From: an uncultured Bacillota bacterium
GTDB taxonomy: Bacteria; Bacillota; Clostridia; Tissierellales; Tepidimicrobiaceae
NCBI GenBank assembly: GCA_937967955.1
Contig: CALBUB010000043.1
Span: 1-57,020, forward strand
DNA length: 57,020 nucleotides
Direction: 5' to 3'
Of the stretch, positions 1 through 7,364 are shown in pieces; position 1 is the stretch's first letter; each line of letters begins with the position of its first letter. The notes below the pieces were generated by a model that did not search any database, was not told the origin of the DNA, and was given only the letters and a program-made list of their open reading frames with translations. The position numbers were made by a program, and so were the translations under genes.

Positions 1-186
1 TTTAGTTAGACTGGCTGGATATAGCTTTTCGTTTGGATTCTTTTCATATAGAACTTCCTTAGTATTATAATCCATTAGAATTGCTGATTTTGCATTAATA
101 TTTAAATGATCTTCAGCAAATGTTTCCGTTGGAATTATAAAGCTCAATATAAGTATTAATGTAATACATATAATTCTCTTATTCAC
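1..186 (-). CDS. D-alanyl-D-alanine carboxypeptidase (DacF/DacA type), N-terminal part only
   Basis: The gene runs off the left edge; only 62 codons are present. Translation starts at a GTG (184-186), with the ribosome site AGGAGG 7 bases upstream (about 192-198). Residues 1-24 form a signal peptide (basic start, hydrophobic core, ending TETFA). The mature part reads AKSAILMDYNTKEVLYEKN and ends with SLTK, which matches the SxxK active-site box of penicillin-recognising serine peptidases. Family enzymes trim the terminal D-Ala from peptidoglycan stem peptides outside the membrane. In Bacillus, dacF also lies in this neighbourhood, upstream of spoIIA, which suggests a spore or vegetative DacF here. 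The family call is solid; the subtype is inferred from context. Confidence 0.88.
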   Translation of the reverse strand, partial: MNKRIICITLILILSFIIPTETFAEDHLNINAKSAILMDYNTKEVLYEKNPNEKLYPASLTK

Positions 187-298
187 CAAATCGCCTCCTA
201 ACTAAATGTTTACTTTTATATTTTCCATAATGTCTTTTGTTATACTAAAGGTACATAATTTTTGTAATGATTATTACGAGAATTAATTGTAAGTAAAA

Positions 299-326
299 AA
301 GCTTTACAACATTATGTTGTAAAGCT
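299..326 (-). terminator. Intrinsic terminator after the nucleoside phosphorylase gene
   Basis: An 11-bp perfect inverted repeat, AGCTTTACAAC / GTTGTAAAGCT, with a 5-base loop (300-326) overlaps the TAG stop codon of the upstream gene. On the minus strand it is followed directly by a run of T (300-295). It separates the phosphorylase from the carboxypeptidase gene. Confidence 0.85.
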
Positions 327-1650
327 AAAAGAATTTTACGCCGTCTTTTGTAACCAAGCCATATATTAATTTTTTCTCCTTACCTGGCTTTTTATCTATC
401 TTATATATGGCCTTAATTTCTTTTTCAACCTCATATGCCTTTTCTAGATCGTTTGCATGTATAAAGGCTAATGTTTCTCCTGGTACTACTTTATCATTTA
501 CTTTCTTGTTAAGCACTATTCCTACTGAAAGATCTATTTGTGAGTCCATAGTTTCTCTTCCAGCCCCTAATTTTAAAGCACATATACCCATTTTTTCCGC
601 ATCTATAGCTGTAATATAGCCTTCTATGTCACTCTTAACTTCTATAATATGCATAGCTTTTGGAAGCAAAGCTGGATTTTTAATTTGTTCTACATTTCCT
701 CCTTGTGCTTCAACTAATTCAATAAGTTTTTGAAAAGCTAATCTTTCATCTAACACTTTTTCTAATAATCGTCTACCCTCATTCTGATCTTTTACTCTCT
801 TTGCTAATACTAGTAATAAAGAGCCTATGTACAAACAAAGTTCTCTTAAATCATCAGGTCCTTCACCAGTTAACACTTGGATAGCTTCTTTAACTTCTAA
901 AGCATTTCCTATGGCCTTACCTAATGGTTCATCCATATTGGTAATGACTGCTACCGTTTCTCTGCCGTAACCAGTACCAATACGAACCATTTCCTTAGAT
1001 AAATTTACAGCATCTTCTAATTCTTTCATAAAAGCTCCGCTACCAACTTTTACATCTAAAATTATAGCATCAGAGCCTATTGCAAGTTTTTTACTCATTA
1101 TACTACTAGCAATCAAAGAAAGGTTGTCCACAGTTGCTGTAACATCTCTTAATGAATATATTTTTTTATCAGCTGGTGCAATATTAGAAGTTTGGCTACA
1201 AATAGCAATATTTATTCTGTTTACACTTGCTATAAATTCATCCATAGTAAGCTCAACATTAAAACCTTCTATAGCTTCTAATTTATCCAAAGTTCCTCCT
1301 GTATGTCCTAACCCTCTGCCTGACATCTTTACAAAAGGCACATCACAGGCTGCTATCATTGGACCTAGTATTAATGTTACCGTATCCCCTACTCCACCAG
1401 TTGAATGTTTGTCTACTTTAATTCCATTGATTTTAGATAGATCGACCATATCACCTGAATTAACCATGGCCCTTGTTAAATCTAATGTTTCCCTTTCTGT
1501 CATTTTATTAAAATAGATAGCCATCAATAAAGCTGACATTTGATAATCAGGAATATTTCCAGCTATGTAATTTTCTATACAATAATTTATTTCTTCAGTA
1601 CTTAGCTCTAAACCATCTCTTTTTTTCTTAATAATATCATACATCCTCAT
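325..1650 (-). CDS. pdp: Pyrimidine-nucleoside phosphorylase (thymidine phosphorylase family)
   Basis: 441 aa. It catalyses reversible phosphorolysis of thymidine, uridine or deoxyuridine to base and (deoxy)ribose-1-phosphate in the cytosol, for nucleoside salvage. The family signature is present at about residues 107-123 (KMSGRGLGHTGGTLDKLE). The N-terminal helical domain (KKRDGLELSTEEINYCIENY) and the KHSTGGVGD phosphate-binding motif also match. The length fits the family (about 433-440 aa). The first ATG has GAGGTG 8 bases upstream. In Bacillus the nearby dacF-ripX cluster carries drm and punA; here a single pyrimidine phosphorylase takes that place. The choice of Pdp over DeoA is by similarity to firmicute enzymes and is not proven. 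Confidence 0.92.
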   Translation of the reverse strand: MRMYDIIKKKRDGLELSTEEINYCIENYIAGNIPDYQMSALLMAIYFNKMTERETLDLTRAMVNSGDMVDLSKINGIKVDKHSTGGVGDTVTLILGPMIAACDVPFVKMSGRGLGHTGGTLDKLEAIEGFNVELTMDEFIASVNRINIAICSQTSNIAPADKKIYSLRDVTATVDNLSLIASSIMSKKLAIGSDAIILDVKVGSGAFMKELEDAVNLSKEMVRIGTGYGRETVAVITNMDEPLGKAIGNALEVKEAIQVLTGEGPDDLRELCLYIGSLLLVLAKRVKDQNEGRRLLEKVLDERLAFQKLIELVEAQGGNVEQIKNPALLPKAMHIIEVKSDIEGYITAIDAEKMGICALKLGAGRETMDSQIDLSVGIVLNKKVNDKVVPGETLAFIHANDLEKAYEVEKEIKAIYKIDKKPGKEKKLIYGLVTKDGVKFF

Positions 1651-1740
1651 TTTATTTCACCTCTGTTTATATTTATTTTAACATAATTATTTAGAAGATG
1701 ATAATTCATACTCTTTATTTTTTTCAGAATATGAATATAT

Positions 1741-2565
1741 CTACGTGTCTGAAATTTTAGAATAGTTAAGAATATTTATAAGCCTAACAATATTATCCTT
1801 ATTATCCAATCTATGTACGGCAAAAGAATGTCGTAATGTCATAGGTGTAATCTTTTTATTTATATTAGCTTTCTTACTGTATTGTCTTATAATCTTCCAA
1901 AAACCTTGTCTTGTGAGCCTATTACCGTTATAGTTTAAAAATAATGCTTTTTCTTCATTATCTTTCACCAGTTTTTTTCTGTAATTATCCATATAATTTT
2001 TTATACAAATTAATGTGTCAGCATCAATAGGTATCAATCTATCAGAAGCATCCTGATAATTTAGCAGCAAACAACCTAATTGCATATCTAGATTGTCCAC
2101 GTTTAGTGCAACCAATTCACTAACCTTTATTCCTGTTGTATACAATAGTTTTAACATAGCTTTATCTCTTGCACCAATAAAACTATCTCCAGCTGGCTGA
2201 GACAATAATAAGTCTACCTCTTCTTTTGAAAGTATGTCTGGTATTTTTCTTTCCTCTTTTGGTGGACGTAAATTATATGTAGGATCTTCTTTTATAATTC
2301 CTATATTCAATAAATACTGAAAAAATCCCCTTATAGAAGCTAAGCTTCTAGCTACAGTAGCTGCTGATTTTCCTTTTTTCTGCAAATACACCATATAAGT
2401 TATTACAGTAGTTTTATTTACATTTGTAATATTGTCAATCTGCTTATCTATTAAATATTTTCTAAATTGGAGCAAGTCTCTCTTATAGGATTCTAAAGTA
2501 CTATCTGCCAAATCCTTTTCTCTTTTAATATATTCTAAATAATTATATAATCTACATTGCTTCAT
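1741..2565 (-). CDS. XerD-like tyrosine recombinase, degenerate and probably catalytically dead
   Basis: 274 aa, in the position that xerD (ripX) holds in Bacillus, next to spoIIM. The N-terminal SAM-like DNA-binding domain (residues 8-100, STLESYKRDL...ATVARSLASIRGFFQYL) is well preserved. The catalytic domain is not: the first Arg is Lys147 (TGIKVSEL), the beta-hairpin Lys is gone (QDASDRLIPI), the His of HxLR is Met242, and the second His is Tyr268 (LNYSKIS). Only Arg245 remains. The frame ends at TAG (1741-1743), exactly where XerD has the Gln of TQIY. Beyond the TAG the same frame continues as IYSYSEKNKEYELSSSK and stops at TAA (1687-1689), giving a normal 292-residue length. It may be a decaying pseudogene or a retained non-catalytic DNA-binding protein; a working Xer should lie elsewhere. 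Confidence 0.8.
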   Translation of the reverse strand: MKQCRLYNYLEYIKREKDLADSTLESYKRDLLQFRKYLIDKQIDNITNVNKTTVITYMVYLQKKGKSAATVARSLASIRGFFQYLLNIGIIKEDPTYNLRPPKEERKIPDILSKEEVDLLLSQPAGDSFIGARDKAMLKLLYTTGIKVSELVALNVDNLDMQLGCLLLNYQDASDRLIPIDADTLICIKNYMDNYRKKLVKDNEEKALFLNYNGNRLTRQGFWKIIRQYSKKANINKKITPMTLRHSFAVHRLDNKDNIVRLINILNYSKISDT

Positions 2566-2593
2566 AATTTATACTCCTTTTTTAAACTAAAAG

Positions 2594-3229
2594 TTAACTT
2601 AAATAGTTAATAAAAAATTTCATAAATATTGGCGTTAAATATGCTTCAATTAAGCAACCTACAAATATAAGAATAGAAAATAAAAGGATTAATAGAGAAT
2701 AATCTATAAACTCTGAAATAAATCTATTTTTTCTTAACTTATTTCTCTTCTTCTTTATACTATTTATTGAAAAGGCTAAACCTATTGCTGAAATTGATAT
2801 TATTCCTGGGATGATGAAAAGATTTTGTGAAAATATGCCTAATATAGAAAATAGAAAACCTTTAAAACCATATTCATGTACGAAAAAACCAACAGAGAAG
2901 CCCAACGCAAAACCCTTAAATAATATAACAAGTGGAACTAAAAGTAAGCCAACAAAAATAGTACTTGTAATCCAAATCATAAAAATTGCTTTATAGTTAT
3001 CAATTAAGGACTGTTTTAGTACAGAAATATTGTTAATCTCAGAAGAAGCAATTGATTTAAATAGGGAGTTTACAAACAACATTACATTGTTAGTTTTTTC
3101 AGGTTCTATAACCTTTATTGTAATAGAGCCTATAACAATACCAATAAAAAATAAAACAGTTACACTAAAATAAATTAAAAAGTTTTCACGAAAATGATTA
3201 AATATCCATCTTTTAAATTTTAATGGCAA
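2594..3229 (-). CDS. spoIIM: Stage II sporulation protein M
   Basis: 211 aa from a TTG at 3227-3229, chosen because AGGGAGG lies 8 bases upstream. A longer frame to a TTG at 3256 has no ribosome site. The result matches the Bacillus protein length of about 214 aa. It has a short basic N-terminus (PLKFKRWIFNHFRENF) and about five membrane segments. The region VTVLFFIGIVIGSI and the glycine-rich loop VPLVILFKGFALGFSVGFFVHEYG are typical of SpoIIM/DUF95. In the family it is part of the SpoIIDMP engulfment complex, anchoring SpoIIP and SpoIID in the mother-cell membrane. The ribosome site lies inside a leader hairpin (see 3231-3295). Confidence 0.93.
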   Translation of the reverse strand: MPLKFKRWIFNHFRENFLIYFSVTVLFFIGIVIGSITIKVIEPEKTNNVMLFVNSLFKSIASSEINNISVLKQSLIDNYKAIFMIWITSTIFVGLLLVPLVILFKGFALGFSVGFFVHEYGFKGFLFSILGIFSQNLFIIPGIISISAIGLAFSINSIKKKRNKLRKNRFISEFIDYSLLILLFSILIFVGCLIEAYLTPIFMKFFINYLS

Positions 3230-3230
3230 T

Positions 3231-3295
3231 GATAAATCCTCCCTTCGATTATACAAGCCTTATATGAATAATATGCTTTTAAGGGAGGTATTATC
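3231..3295 (-). promoter_or_regulatory. Leader hairpin that pairs with the spoIIM ribosome-binding site
   Basis: On the minus strand a 5' arm GATAATACCTCCCTT (3295-3281) is complementary to a 3' arm AAGGGAGGATTTATC (3245-3231), with two mismatches and a 35-base loop. The 3' arm contains the whole Shine-Dalgarno AAGGGAGG of spoIIM, and the start codon follows one base later. No T-run follows, so this is not an ordinary terminator. Pairing is seen in the sequence; control of translation is inferred. Confidence 0.6.
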
Positions 3296-3300
3296 ACTAA

Positions 3301-3843
3301 TTATGTATTCTGATTTATATACTTTTGTGCATAAAATATAGCTACTATAGTTTTTGCATCATTTATTTCGCCTCTTATAACCATATCTATTAAATCTTCA
3401 ATTTTATGTTTTTCAACCCAAATATATTCATCACTTCCAGGTTTTATTTCTTTCTTTTCTAAATCAGTAGCTAAAAATAGATATATTTTCTCATTTGAAA
3501 AGCCAGGTGACGTGTAAAATTCAAATAGGTATTCTAATTTGTTTGCTGTGTAACCAGTTTCTTCTGCTAACTCTCTCAAACCAGTTTCTTTTGGCTCCTC
3601 ATTTACTTCTATTTTACCAGCAGGTATTTCTAATAAAAATTTTTCTACAGCTTTTCTAAACTGTTTTACTAATATCATACAGCCATCATCAGTAATTGGG
3701 ATTATGCCAACAGCTCCTGGATGTTCTACTATTTCTCTCTTAGAATATTTTTTATCAGGTAACTCTACAGTATCTATTCTTAAATTTATAATCTTTCCCT
3801 CATATATTTTTTCAGATTTCATAGTTTTTTCTTCAAAAGTCAT
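3301..3843 (-). CDS. nudF: ADP-ribose pyrophosphatase (Nudix hydrolase)
   Basis: 180 aa. It hydrolyses ADP-ribose to AMP and ribose-5-phosphate. The Nudix box is complete at about residues 76-98: G-KIEVN-E-EPKETGL-REL-A-EE-T-GY fits GX5EX7REUXEEXGU. The N-terminal beta segment with EHPGAVGIIPITDDG and the FYTSPGFSNEKIYLFLATDL segment are typical of the NudF/YqkG subgroup. The start has GGAGG 10 bases upstream. It lies 5 bases downstream of the DUF3866 gene and 71 bases before spoIIM, matching the nudF-spoIIM order known in bacilli. Confidence 0.93.
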   Translation of the reverse strand: MTFEEKTMKSEKIYEGKIINLRIDTVELPDKKYSKREIVEHPGAVGIIPITDDGCMILVKQFRKAVEKFLLEIPAGKIEVNEEPKETGLRELAEETGYTANKLEYLFEFYTSPGFSNEKIYLFLATDLEKKEIKPGSDEYIWVEKHKIEDLIDMVIRGEINDAKTIVAIFYAQKYINQNT

Positions 3844-3848
3844 TTTAT

Positions 3849-4931
3849 TTATTCCTCCTTTACTAACTGTTTAGCAACATAGGAACCTACTGCCCCTAAA
3901 GTTAAAAAGAATTCTCTATCCTCTTGGTAGCCCCTTCCCATAGTAGTCGTCCTCAAATTAAAATGGTTCATAGCATTTATAATTTCTTCACCATTTTCAT
4001 ATATAATGTCAAATTTTTTATCAAGATCTAGTTTACTAATTTGACTACGAATAATTTCTGCTTTATTTTCATCTAAAATTGGTATTACAATTTGTCCAGT
4101 TGTTTTTGCAATTTCAGACAGAACTGTCCTCGTTTGATGACTTATGCCAATATGCCTTTCTCTTGGGTCTTTAAAACTAATCCTAGGAACAATAATTGCT
4201 CTTCCACTTAAAGTATTTATAGCATCTATAATTTGACCTTGTTCTATACCACTAAAACCGTACTTAGTACCCGTTCCTACTATACCTGGTCCCATTGTAA
4301 TTATGGTTACATCGCCTTTAAGAACTTCTTTTGCTGCTATTAAACCTGTATATATATTAACACATTCTAAATCACCACCAAAAGCATGGCCTATTGTGAT
4401 AGTTTTATTAATTAATCCTTTATCCTTTAATAATCTTACAGTATTGCTAAAATATATAGGTAAACAACCTCCATCAGTCATTATATAGTTTATTTTAATA
4501 TTTCTATTTTTCCATTTCAACATAGAAACTATTGGTGCAAGCATGCTATGTAAAGTACCAACAATAAATATATGACCATCTAGGCTTTTAAAATTGTTAA
4601 ATACTTCATGGTATTTGCTATTTTCTTCTTCAACTGCTAAACACTTAAGCTGTAAAGGTGTGTATCTCAACTTCATTATATGACCTTCACCTTCAAGTTC
4701 TTTAAATTCATTACTATAGTTAAAAATAACGAAGTGGAAGCCACCTGTACCTAAAGACAACTCAACTGCTGTCGTATTTACAATAACAGTATCTCCTACC
4801 TTTATTTGTCCAGTCATTTGATCATAATTAATAGCTTTTGAAAGCTTTCCATCGATTAATACCTTTATAAAAGTTATGTCCTTCTGTTTATCTTCAATTT
4901 CTACTACTTTTCCTTTTCTATAGCTTAACAT
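3849..4931 (-). CDS. DUF3866 family protein of unknown function
   Basis: 360 aa, no signal peptide or membrane segment. The N-terminal 70 residues form a small beta-barrel-like region (GKVVEIEDKQKDITFIKVLIDG...GDTVIVNTTAVELSLGTGG). The remainder has alternating hydrophobic beta strands and glycine loops (FIVGTLHSMLAPIV, VTIITMGPGIVGTGTKYGFSG), which suggests an alpha/beta fold. The sequence matches the DUF3866 family, which has no assigned reaction. It is 13 bases from the phosphoglycosyltransferase gene and 5 from nudF, so co-transcription with both is likely. I cannot assign a function. Confidence 0.8.
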   Translation of the reverse strand: MLSYRKGKVVEIEDKQKDITFIKVLIDGKLSKAINYDQMTGQIKVGDTVIVNTTAVELSLGTGGFHFVIFNYSNEFKELEGEGHIMKLRYTPLQLKCLAVEEENSKYHEVFNNFKSLDGHIFIVGTLHSMLAPIVSMLKWKNRNIKINYIMTDGGCLPIYFSNTVRLLKDKGLINKTITIGHAFGGDLECVNIYTGLIAAKEVLKGDVTIITMGPGIVGTGTKYGFSGIEQGQIIDAINTLSGRAIIVPRISFKDPRERHIGISHQTRTVLSEIAKTTGQIVIPILDENKAEIIRSQISKLDLDKKFDIIYENGEEIINAMNHFNLRTTTMGRGYQEDREFFLTLGAVGSYVAKQLVKEE

Positions 4932-4944
4932 CTATAACAACTCC

Positions 4945-5757
4945 TTACCTTCCTAAATCATCTAAAAACTTAAGAAATTTATTATTTTCTATAATCTTAG
5001 TAAAAGAAATTTTTTCAGCTAGCAAATGTAAAATTAGTAGTAAGAGTAAGTACACTATCTTTGCTATAACATTTTGAGTAAGGGCACAATATATTCCTAG
5101 AGTGAAACCCATAGTATTAGAACCTACATCCCCCATCATGACTTTAGCCTTTAAATCTAATGGTAAATATATGAATAAAATTCCAAAAAAGGAATAAATA
5201 ATTTTATCATATTCACTAGCTGTACTAAAAAGAAGCATTATTACTGCAAATAGAATAAATACTTTTGAAGATCTTCCTGGCCTTAAGTCGAATAGATTTA
5301 TTAAATTTGTAAACATTGCTATAAGAAAAGTATTTAGGATAATTTCTAAAATATCCTTTGATAAAACTAAAGCTACAAATAAGGATAACAAAAAGCCAAC
5401 CCCGGCTTTGATTCCTCCGGTAGTAGGATTACCTTTTATAAAACTTATAAAATGTCCTTTTAAACCTTTTACTTCTTTTTCCCCTATTAAATCATCCATA
5501 AAGCCTACTAATCCCATTAGAACTAATGAAAACAGATAAATAATATATTTGTTTCCCTTTGCAAAAAATAAATATACGAAAGTTAAGTTGAAAACTTGTA
5601 CAAAAATAAACAACAATCCCATACAATTGGGTATCTTTTCTCCCAAATAATTAGTTCCCAACGCATTTCCTTTTTCCAATATTTTTATCAATATTGGTAT
5701 AGCTATATAAGCTAGTACCATAGCTATTATAATAATGATTATATTTAGATAAGCCAT
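4945..5757 (-). CDS. MraY/WecA-like polyprenyl-phosphate sugar-1-phosphate transferase (GT family 4)
   Basis: 270 aa and almost wholly hydrophobic, with about nine membrane segments. Family motifs are visible: IPNCMGLLF (the PTxGG-like loop), GFMDDLIGEKEVKG (the DDxx pair), NLFDLRPGRS (NxxD) and MMGDVGSNTMGF (the MGDVGS loop). Family members move a phospho-sugar from a UDP-sugar to undecaprenyl phosphate on the cytoplasmic face. The protein is shorter than MraY (about 320-360 aa) and lacks an obvious C-terminal HxH loop, so it is not the main MraY. It sits next to a GT2 gene and SteA/MctB-like genes, which suggests a dedicated lipid-linked glycan. The substrate is unknown. Confidence 0.8.
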   Translation of the reverse strand: MAYLNIIIIIIAMVLAYIAIPILIKILEKGNALGTNYLGEKIPNCMGLLFIFVQVFNLTFVYLFFAKGNKYIIYLFSLVLMGLVGFMDDLIGEKEVKGLKGHFISFIKGNPTTGGIKAGVGFLLSLFVALVLSKDILEIILNTFLIAMFTNLINLFDLRPGRSSKVFILFAVIMLLFSTASEYDKIIYSFFGILFIYLPLDLKAKVMMGDVGSNTMGFTLGIYCALTQNVIAKIVYLLLLLILHLLAEKISFTKIIENNKFLKFLDDLGR

Positions 5758-5761
5758 ACTT

Positions 5762-6451
5762 TCACCTTCTGAAAAATAATATTATTAGTGTCTTAAATAT
5801 TTGGATAAATTGCTTACCTCTATGTTTAAAGCCTTTTAATGATCTATCTGTATATCTGTGTTTCATATTTACTGGTATTTCTTTAAAAGTAAAGCCATTA
5901 TTTATAGCTTGTATAGTCATGGCTATTTCTATACCGTAATTAGTAGGTATGTACCTCATACTATCTATTACTTTTCTCTTATAAACTCTCTGGCCAGATA
6001 AGGAAGTATCCATTTCCTTACCAGTATAATAATGTACTCCTTTCCGAGCAAGTTTTTTTACTAAGCCAAAGCCACCCTTAACATTTGTGTTTTTAGAAGC
6101 ACTTGGAAATTGTGCAATAGTAAAATCTACTTCCTCTTTTATAACAGGCTCTATTAATTTGCCAACTTCTGAGCTTGTAAATCCTACATCTCCATCAACA
6201 AAACCCACAATTTCACAAGCAATATTTTCCAAAGCTTTTTTCATCGCATAACCTTTACCTTTATTTTCTTTAAGAGAAATAACTACTGCTCCATTATCTT
6301 CTGCTATCCGAGCTGTATTATCGGTAGAACCATCATCCACAACAACTATTTTATCAATCACATCTATTTGTTTTAAACCTTCTATTGTATATTTTATTGT
6401 ATCTTCTTCATTATATGCCGGTATTACCATTATTACTTTTCCTTTAATCAA
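5762..6451 (-). CDS. Family 2 glycosyltransferase (dolichyl-phosphate-sugar synthase-like)
   Basis: 229 aa from a TTG at 6449-6451 with GGGAG 8 bases upstream; an ATG seven codons in, with AAAGGA, is the alternative. It is a GT-A fold enzyme: MVIPAYNEEDTI at the start, VVDDGSTDNT, then the metal-binding DxD as VDGDVGF and an acceptor-side SGQRVYKR. There is no clear C-terminal membrane helix beyond IQIFKTLIILFF. Family members transfer a sugar from a nucleotide sugar, often to a polyprenyl phosphate. It lies 4 bases before the phosphoglycosyltransferase gene, so the two likely act on one lipid-linked product. Confidence 0.85.
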   Translation of the reverse strand: MIKGKVIMVIPAYNEEDTIKYTIEGLKQIDVIDKIVVVDDGSTDNTARIAEDNGAVVISLKENKGKGYAMKKALENIACEIVGFVDGDVGFTSSEVGKLIEPVIKEEVDFTIAQFPSASKNTNVKGGFGLVKKLARKGVHYYTGKEMDTSLSGQRVYKRKVIDSMRYIPTNYGIEIAMTIQAINNGFTFKEIPVNMKHRYTDRSLKGFKHRGKQFIQIFKTLIILFFRR

Positions 6452-6474
6452 AATAACCACTCCCTTGGCAAAAA

Positions 6475-7350
6475 CTATTGTACATTTATGTTAGGTATCA
6501 AGCTTTCTGCAGTTTTCTTCATGCCATAATGACCTGGTCTACCTTCCATAGCTAATATTAAGGATACCTTTCCAATAGTCGTATCTACATTGTCTACAGT
6601 TGTAATACCAAGGTTTTTATAAGATTCCATATATGAATAATTGGTTTCTAGTTTTTCTATGCCAATTATTGATACAGAATTATTTTTAGACACATTTATT
6701 ATAGTATTGTCTATTACATTTATCATATTTTGTGGCTCAACCACACTTCCCCCAGCCACAATAATAAAATCTACAGGTTCATTAATTAAGCCTACTAAAT
6801 TTATGAAGCCTTTTTCATCTAATTTTAGGACTAATTCATTAGCTTCTCCTTTAATTATTGCTTGTGTAAGCTTTTCTACTGCATCTTTTACTATATTATC
6901 AATATTATCAGTTGGTATATCAAGCTCTTGATATACATTTAATAAGAGTTCTTCATTGGTAAAATTATCCATTATTGTTGTTAAATTTACAACATTAGCC
7001 CCTGCTGCTTCCAACAATTGGCCCACACTTGAATATACATAATCGTTGTTTGTTTCAATTATGGCTACTTTAAAACCTGCTAATTTATCCTTAATTATTT
7101 CTCTATAAGTTGAATCAATAAAATATCTATAATCTTCCTTTTCTTTATTAGCTAATTCTAAAGCCTCTCTTAATTCTTTGTTTTCTTCACTTAAATAGTC
7201 AAACCTCTCTTCTATTTCAGACACAATATCTTGTCTTTGTTCTATAATCAAATCCTGAGCATCCAATAAAAAGCCTACAAATATACCAATTCCTAAAGCA
7301 GCAAAAATAGCAGCAATTGATATGACATAGAATTTTATATTTGGTATCAA
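6475..7350 (-). CDS. MctB/SteB-like membrane-anchored protein (copper transporter family name)
   Basis: 291 aa, TTG start with AGGAGG 7 bases upstream. One N-terminal membrane helix (FYVISIAAIFAALGIGIFVGFLL) is followed by a coiled coil (about residues 30-75, rich in E, K, L) and an extracytoplasmic alpha/beta domain ending GHYGMKKTAESLIPNINVQ. This layout matches the MctB family, named for copper handling in Mycobacterium and called SteB in Corynebacterium, where it acts with SteA at the septum. I see no convincing copper ligands. It is 14 bases from the SteA-like gene, so the septal role is the better guess. Confidence 0.75.
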   Translation of the reverse strand: MIPNIKFYVISIAAIFAALGIGIFVGFLLDAQDLIIEQRQDIVSEIEERFDYLSEENKELREALELANKEKEDYRYFIDSTYREIIKDKLAGFKVAIIETNNDYVYSSVGQLLEAAGANVVNLTTIMDNFTNEELLLNVYQELDIPTDNIDNIVKDAVEKLTQAIIKGEANELVLKLDEKGFINLVGLINEPVDFIIVAGGSVVEPQNMINVIDNTIINVSKNNSVSIIGIEKLETNYSYMESYKNLGITTVDNVDTTIGKVSLILAMEGRPGHYGMKKTAESLIPNINVQ

Positions 7351-7364
7351 TAATATTCCTCCTT

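Noticed and set aside
1741..1743. TAG in the XerD-like gene as a pyrrolysine codon
   Set aside because: Pyrrolysine is mostly confined to methylamine methyltransferases, and here TAG replaces a conserved Gln (one C-to-T change) in a protein whose other catalytic residues are also lost. Mutation is simpler.
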